Shown here piece after piece: positions 59,744 through 64,000 of a stretch of DNA of 64,000 nucleotides (within the stretch, counting starts at the first letter, position 1; each line of letters starts with the position of its first letter). The stretch is from contig CALUPV010000002.1 in the NCBI GenBank assembly GCA_944322745.1, forward strand, positions 186,001 to 250,000. The letters are read 5' to 3'. The notes beneath the pieces were generated by a model, which did not search any database, was not told the DNA's origin, and was given only the letters and a program-made list of their open reading frames with translations. The DNA comes from Candidatus Gastranaerophilales bacterium (lineage in GTDB: Bacteria > Cyanobacteriota > Vampirovibrionia > Gastranaerophilales > Gastranaerophilaceae). A program made the position numbers and the translations under genes.

Positions 59744-61174
59744 CTATTTTTTGTATGCTAAATCTGGATTTCTTGCTGCCAGTGTTTCATTAACTTTTTT
59801 TACCGGTGTATTAATAGGATGTTTTAATACTTCTTCCGGATTTTCTTTTATTTCGTTTGCAATATTAATCATAGTATCTATGAATTCGTCCAAGCGCTCT
59901 TTTGTTTCAGATTCTGTTGGCTCTATCATAATTGCTTCATGTACTATTAGCGGGAAATATACTGTTGGCGGATGGAAATTAGAATCCATTAATCTTTTTG
60001 CAATGCCTAGAGTATTTACTCCTTGCTCTTTCTGCCATTCACCGGATAGTACAAATTCGTGCATGCATTTTCTATCATACGGAAGAAAATAATATTTCTT
60101 AAGTTTATTCATAATATAGTTTGCATTTAATACAGCATTTGAACTTATGTCTTTTAATTCTTTCCCTGTCATTAAAATGTAGGCGTATGCTCTTATTAAT
60201 ACAGAGAAATTACCGTAAAATGCTTTCATTTTACCTATTGTATGCTTAATATTATAGTTTCTTATATATTTTTTGCCGTTAAACTCAATAATAGGGGTTG
60301 GCAGAAATTCTCTTAATAAATTTACAACGCCTACAGGGCCTGCTCCTGGTCCACCCCCGCCGTGCGGGGTAGAAAATGTTTTGTGCAAATTCATATGTAC
60401 AATATCAAAGCCCATCAGTTTTGGATTTGTATGGCCTAATATTGCATTCATATTTGCTCCGTCATAATATAACAAGGCGCCTGCATTGTGAACAAGTTTT
60501 GATATTTCCAAAATATCTTCTTCAAATAATCCCAATGTATTTGGATTTGTTAACATAATTGCTGCAGTATTATTGTCTAGTACAGATTTTAATGCATCAA
60601 TATCAACCAGACCTTTTTCATTTGATTTTATTTCAACAATGTTAAATCCGCACATAGCTGCACTTGCCGGGTTTGTACCGTGTGCTGAATCCGGTATTAT
60701 AACGTTTTTTCTTTTTTCACCAATTGTTTCAAAATATTTTTTTACTATCATCATTCCACATAGTTCACCATGTGCTCCGGCTGCTGGTTGAAGTGTTACG
60801 GCATCCATTCCCGTTATTGCTTTCAGAGATTCCTGAAGATTATACATTAATTTTAACGCTCCTTGACAATCTTCGTCTTCTTGCAATGGATGTAATTCGC
60901 AAAAGCCTTCCAATGCAGATAATACTTCATTTACTTTTGGATTATATTTCATTGTGCAAGACCCCAGAGGATAAAATCCTTTTTCTATGCAAAAATTTTT
61001 GTCTGAGAGTTCTTTGTAATGTCTCATTACCTCCAGCTCTGAAATTTCAGGTAATATTGTTTCTTTACTGTTATTTATATATTTGGAATTTATGAAATCA
61101 AAATTTATTTCTTCATCTGTTAAATTTATTCCCGATGTACCTTTTTTTGTTTTTTCAAATATTAGTTTAGTCAT
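59744..61174 (-). CDS. gcvPB: Glycine dehydrogenase (decarboxylating) subunit 2 (P-protein, beta)
   Basis: 476 residues, the normal size of the separate C-terminal half of the P-protein. It is a PLP enzyme of the glycine cleavage system that decarboxylates glycine and transfers the aminomethyl group to the H-protein lipoyl arm. Lys265 (N-L-H-K-T-F-S-T-P-H) binds PLP, followed by the family G-G-G-G-P-G-A-G. H-G-T-N-P-A-S near 165 is also conserved. It would need subunit 1 (gcvPA), gcvT and gcvH, none of which is in the window. It follows eda by 16 bases. Confidence 0.95.
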   Translation of the reverse strand: MTKLIFEKTKKGTSGINLTDEEINFDFINSKYINNSKETILPEISELEVMRHYKELSDKNFCIEKGFYPLGSCTMKYNPKVNEVLSALEGFCELHPLQEDEDCQGALKLMYNLQESLKAITGMDAVTLQPAAGAHGELCGMMIVKKYFETIGEKRKNVIIPDSAHGTNPASAAMCGFNIVEIKSNEKGLVDIDALKSVLDNNTAAIMLTNPNTLGLFEEDILEISKLVHNAGALLYYDGANMNAILGHTNPKLMGFDIVHMNLHKTFSTPHGGGGPGAGPVGVVNLLREFLPTPIIEFNGKKYIRNYNIKHTIGKMKAFYGNFSVLIRAYAYILMTGKELKDISSNAVLNANYIMNKLKKYYFLPYDRKCMHEFVLSGEWQKEQGVNTLGIAKRLMDSNFHPPTVYFPLIVHEAIMIEPTESETKERLDEFIDTMINIANEIKENPEEVLKHPINTPVKKVNETLAARNPDLAYKK

Positions 61175-61190
61175 TATATCCCCTGATGAT

Positions 61191-61808
61191 TTATTTGTAT
61201 TGCGTAACTTTTTCTTTCGCTATTCTTGCTCTCTGCTTTATCTCTTCAAGACTTGCATTTTTATATAGTGCTCTTCCTATGCCTACAGCCTTTGCTCCAG
61301 CATATAAATATGAAGTAATGTCATCTATTTTTATACTTCCTGCTGCTATTATGTTTATAAATTTCATTGGTCTTAATATATCTTCAATGTATTCAGCCCC
61401 GCCCATTGGATTTGCCGGAGATATTTTAATTAACTGCGTACGTGCTTTCCAAGCGGAATATGCTTCATTCGGAGTTGTTGCAGTCATGATTAATGGTATT
61501 TGTTGGCTCTTACATAATCTTACCAAGTTCATCTGAAATACCGGTGAAACTATTACATCAGCTCCGGCATCAATTGCTATTTGTGCTTGTCTTTGAGTTA
61601 TTATTCCGCCTGCCATTATCATTGGTCTTGTTTTTCTTTTTGTTATTTTGCTTAGAATTTCAACCATTTCCGGATTTTCTATTACTATTTCAATTATATT
61701 TATCCCACCTTCAGATAGTGCATTAATTATATCCTCAGTTTTATTTGGTTCTTGCATTCTAAGTACCGCAAAGAGTTTTTCGGCGCAAATCTGATTTATA
61801 GTTTCCAT
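61191..61808 (-). CDS. eda: KDPG/KHG aldolase
   Basis: 205 residues from ATG at 61808. A TIM-barrel class I aldolase that cleaves 2-keto-3-deoxy-6-phosphogluconate (and 4-hydroxy-2-oxoglutarate) to pyruvate plus glyceraldehyde-3-phosphate or glyoxylate. The Schiff-base Lys lies in I-K-I-S-P-A-N-P-M-G-G (about 128), and the general-base Glu in I-I-E-I-V-I-E near 40. An earlier in-frame ATG at 61832 lies inside cdaA and was not chosen; the cdaA stop is separated from this ATG by two bases. No edd gene (KDPG formation) is in the window, so glyoxylate/hydroxy-oxoglutarate chemistry is possible, and fits a neighbour that handles glycine. Confidence 0.88.
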   Translation of the reverse strand: METINQICAEKLFAVLRMQEPNKTEDIINALSEGGINIIEIVIENPEMVEILSKITKRKTRPMIMAGGIITQRQAQIAIDAGADVIVSPVFQMNLVRLCKSQQIPLIMTATTPNEAYSAWKARTQLIKISPANPMGGAEYIEDILRPMKFINIIAAGSIKIDDITSYLYAGAKAVGIGRALYKNASLEEIKQRARIAKEKVTQYK

Positions 61809-61810
61809 TA

Positions 61811-62710
61811 TTATTTCTTTCTTAATTTCCATATATTTTGCATAAATGCATTTTCTATTTTTTCGGAATTTTCATTGCCTATTATTTTTTCCAAATCTTC
61901 TTTAAATTTCGCTATATCTTCATATTTTCTTAGTATACCGTCTATTGCAATTGATATATCCCCTGTTTCTTCCGAAACGACAATGCAAGCAGAATCCGAT
62001 ATTTCACTTGCTCCGATTGCCGCCCTGTGCCTTGTTCCATATCTCCAACTGAGTTTAGGATCTTCTGTCAATGGTAATAATACACCGGCTGCTAATATTT
62101 TATCTTTATGTATTACCATTGCTCCATCGTGCAGCGGGGTATTGGGAAAAAATATAGTTAAAATTAATTCAGTTGAGATATCAGCATTAATGGTTGTTCC
62201 TACTTCATTATAAAAAGATTTATCTTGTTCTTTTTGAACAACAATAAGAGCTCCTCTTTTTACTCTACTGCAATACTTTACAGCTTCTGTAATTTCTTTT
62301 ATTACATTTGTTTGTTTCTCATTATTATCTTTCCTGAATGAGAAAAAATTTTTTGCAACAAACTTTGTTTGTCCCAAATGTACCAGTAGTTTCCTTAATT
62401 CTGGCTGGAATACAATTACCAAAGAAAGCAAAATACCGGTTAATAGATATTGCGCTATTTGACCTAAAATTTGAAATTCTAATGCTATAAGTATTGCACT
62501 GAATATCCACGCTGCAATTATGAAAAAAAGTATACCTCTTACAAGTTTTTCTGCTTGTGTATTTTTTATAAATTTCATGTATATATATGAAATTATTAGA
62601 ACTACTATAAGAATCTGAATGAAGTCTTTAAACGTAAAAGTTGTAGCCTTACCGATTATTTCGCTGCTGTTTAAAAAGTCACTATATAATTTCAATATTC
62701 GCTCAAGCAT
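61811..62710 (-). CDS. cdaA: Diadenylate cyclase CdaA (c-di-AMP synthase)
   Basis: 299 residues. Three N-terminal membrane helices (about 29-47, 57-78, 83-103), then the DisA_N catalytic domain, which joins two ATP into cyclic di-AMP. The D-G-A motif is at 195-197 and G-T-R-H-R at 225-229, both essential for catalysis. C-di-AMP controls potassium and osmotic balance and cell-wall processes. No CdaR/YbbR regulator lies next to it, which is unlike Firmicutes; instead it sits between lysA (7 bases upstream) and eda. The coupling with lysA (lysine and peptidoglycan precursor) may be meaningful. Confidence 0.95.
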   Translation of the reverse strand: MLERILKLYSDFLNSSEIIGKATTFTFKDFIQILIVVLIISYIYMKFIKNTQAEKLVRGILFFIIAAWIFSAILIALEFQILGQIAQYLLTGILLSLVIVFQPELRKLLVHLGQTKFVAKNFFSFRKDNNEKQTNVIKEITEAVKYCSRVKRGALIVVQKEQDKSFYNEVGTTINADISTELILTIFFPNTPLHDGAMVIHKDKILAAGVLLPLTEDPKLSWRYGTRHRAAIGASEISDSACIVVSEETGDISIAIDGILRKYEDIAKFKEDLEKIIGNENSEKIENAFMQNIWKLRKK

Positions 62711-62717
62711 TAATTAC

Positions 62718-64000
62718 CTAATTCAGCCTTTCAGGAACAACATCAGATTCACATAATTGCTCATATGTTTGTCTATTTATTATGATATCAGATTTTCCAT
62801 TATTTACAAGTACTGCAGCTGCTTTTAAAACCCTGTTGTAATTGCTTGACATCGAATATCCGTATGCTCCTGTTGTGTAAAAACATATAGTATCCCCTTC
62901 TTCTATTTCAGGAAGCATAATGTTCTTAGCAAGAATATCTCCTGATTCACAGTGTTTACCGGCAATTGTTACTTCTTCATCAGCAATACCATTTGGATTG
63001 TTTGCAATTTCGACTGTATATTTTGCTTGATATAAGCTTGGTCTTGCATTGTCAGACATACCGCCATCTACTGCTTGGTATTTCTTTCCGTTCGGAACTT
63101 TTTTTGAACTTCCGGCTGTATATAATGTTATTCCTGCTGTACCTACAATGCTTCTTCCCGGTTCAATGTAGACTATTGGTTCTTCTATTTCATATTTTTT
63201 TGAATGTTCTTTTATTGAAGAAATTATTGTTTCGGCTATTTCATATACAGAAATTGGGGAATCGTTTTGTGTATATTTAATTCCAAGTCCGCCGCCAAGA
63301 TTAATGGTGTGTAAATATATGTTATATTTGTCTTTTATTCTTTTTATTTCTTTAAATATTACTCCGACTTCATCAAAATATACTCGTTTCTCAAATATTT
63401 GAGATCCGATATGAGCGTGTAAACCTATTAAGCTTAAATTAGTATATTCTTCTTTTATTAATTCAATTGCTTCATCAATTTGTGTTAAGTCAAATCCGAA
63501 TTTCGAGTCTAGATGTCCTGTCTGTATATATTCATGTGTATGGCATTCTATTCCCGGGGTAATTCTAAGTAATATATTTATCTTTTTGTTATGTGATTTT
63601 GCGATATCATTGAGTAGTGCAAGTTCAAAAAAATTATCAACTGATATTGTTTCTATTCCGCATTCAAGCGCATAATTTAATTCATCATATGATTTATTAT
63701 TTCCGTTAAATAGGGTTTTTGACATTTCAAAACCGGAACTTTTTGCTGTATAAATTTCGCCACCGGAACATAAATCAAGACCAAAGCCTTCTTGTTGCAT
63801 GATTTTACAAATGGCTTTTGTCATAAATGCTTTTGCTGCGAACATCATTTTTATATTCGGATATTTTTCAAATGCTTTTTTATAGCTTTGTGTCATTGAA
63901 CGTATTGTTGCTTCGTCAAATACATAAAGAGGTGTGTTATATTTATTTGCTAATTCAACTAAATCACATCCTCCAATTTCTATATTACCTTTTTCATTAA
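62718..64000 (-). CDS. lysA: Diaminopimelate decarboxylase, 5' end outside window
   Basis: PLP fold-type III enzyme that decarboxylates meso-diaminopimelate to lysine. An ATG at 63896 gives 392 residues, but the frame is open to the right edge. The upstream codons encode the family's N-terminal G-G-C-D-L-V-E-L and Y-N-T-P-L-Y-V-F-D-E, so the true start is beyond the window. The PLP lysine lies in F-A-A-K-A-F (residue 23 after that ATG), with H-I-G-S-Q near 162 and C-E-S-G-D near 312. It is the first visible gene of the lysA-cdaA-eda-gcvPB operon. Confidence 0.95.
   Translation of the reverse strand, partial: NEKGNIEIGGCDLVELANKYNTPLYVFDEATIRSMTQSYKKAFEKYPNIKMMFAAKAFMTKAICKIMQQEGFGLDLCSGGEIYTAKSSGFEMSKTLFNGNNKSYDELNYALECGIETISVDNFFELALLNDIAKSHNKKINILLRITPGIECHTHEYIQTGHLDSKFGFDLTQIDEAIELIKEEYTNLSLIGLHAHIGSQIFEKRVYFDEVGVIFKEIKRIKDKYNIYLHTINLGGGLGIKYTQNDSPISVYEIAETIISSIKEHSKKYEIEEPIVYIEPGRSIVGTAGITLYTAGSSKKVPNGKKYQAVDGGMSDNARPSLYQAKYTVEIANNPNGIADEEVTIAGKHCESGDILAKNIMLPEIEEGDTICFYTTGAYGYSMSSNYNRVLKAAAVLVNNGKSDIIINRQTYEQLCESDVVPERLN

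Noticed and set aside
1-64000. CRISPR arrays, insertion sequences, prophage or defence islands
   Set aside because: No regularly spaced direct repeats, transposase genes or phage structural genes were seen; the only site-specific recombinase looks like a housekeeping Xer protein.

Overview
The window is very AT-rich bacterial DNA with dense genes, short spacers and AT-biased codons. Gene content and several lineage-flavoured hypothetical proteins (short N-termini carrying an F-[KQ]-G motif, many signal-peptide TPR or coiled-coil proteins, a two-member family starting M-G with a Q-x-R or A-Q-R motif) look most like a gut non-photosynthetic relative of Cyanobacteria (Melainabacteria/Vampirovibrionia, order Gastranaerophilales). 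That placement is inferred from memory of such proteins, not computed.

Layout. 1-3960: end of a zinc-ribbon gene, rlmN, the rpsF-ssb-rpsR operon and two secreted proteins of unknown role. 4057-10449: a fused lysophospholipid transporter/acyltransferase/acyl-ACP synthetase, then a three-gene operon of a secreted TPR protein (apparently starting at ATT), a small secreted protein and a YkgJ-type cysteine-cluster protein. 10442-16086: trmFO, a CpaE/TadZ-like ATPase with a pseudo-receiver domain, a protein resembling a decayed CpaF, and a LuxR-type response regulator with its histidine kinase. 16152-27732: UvrD-family helicase, ilvA, a DUF2207 membrane protein, a MarR regulator followed by a probable regulated small RNA, a DUF486 membrane protein, a P-loop/TPR protein overlapping rsmG, and bioA-bioD.

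28442-44991 is a surface-polysaccharide locus. It has four family-2 glycosyltransferases, UDP-galactopyranose mutase (with a remnant of a second copy), a CDP-glucose branch (rfbF, an SDR, rfbG), a UGM-like FAD enzyme, UDP-glucose dehydrogenase, a DRE-TIM aldolase and an MsbA-like ABC exporter. Together they would make nucleotide sugars, assemble a glycan and flip or export a lipid-linked product. A tRNA-Arg(ACG) with encoded CCA follows.

45178-56784: a candidate minus-strand small RNA with an anti-Shine-Dalgarno motif, a membrane glycosyltransferase with a five-cysteine tail, lineage-type hypothetical proteins, a XerC/D recombinase, a nucleoside transporter, a secreted hydrolase, and a run of small minus-strand exported proteins, one built on five exact 11-residue repeats.

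56777-64000, mostly minus strand: nifU-nifS, an abundant-looking coiled-coil protein, and the operon lysA-cdaA-eda-gcvPB; lysA runs off the right edge. Several genes lack a Shine-Dalgarno but have a -10-like box six bases before ATG, so leaderless transcripts are likely common here. No CRISPR array, insertion sequence, phage or rRNA gene was seen.
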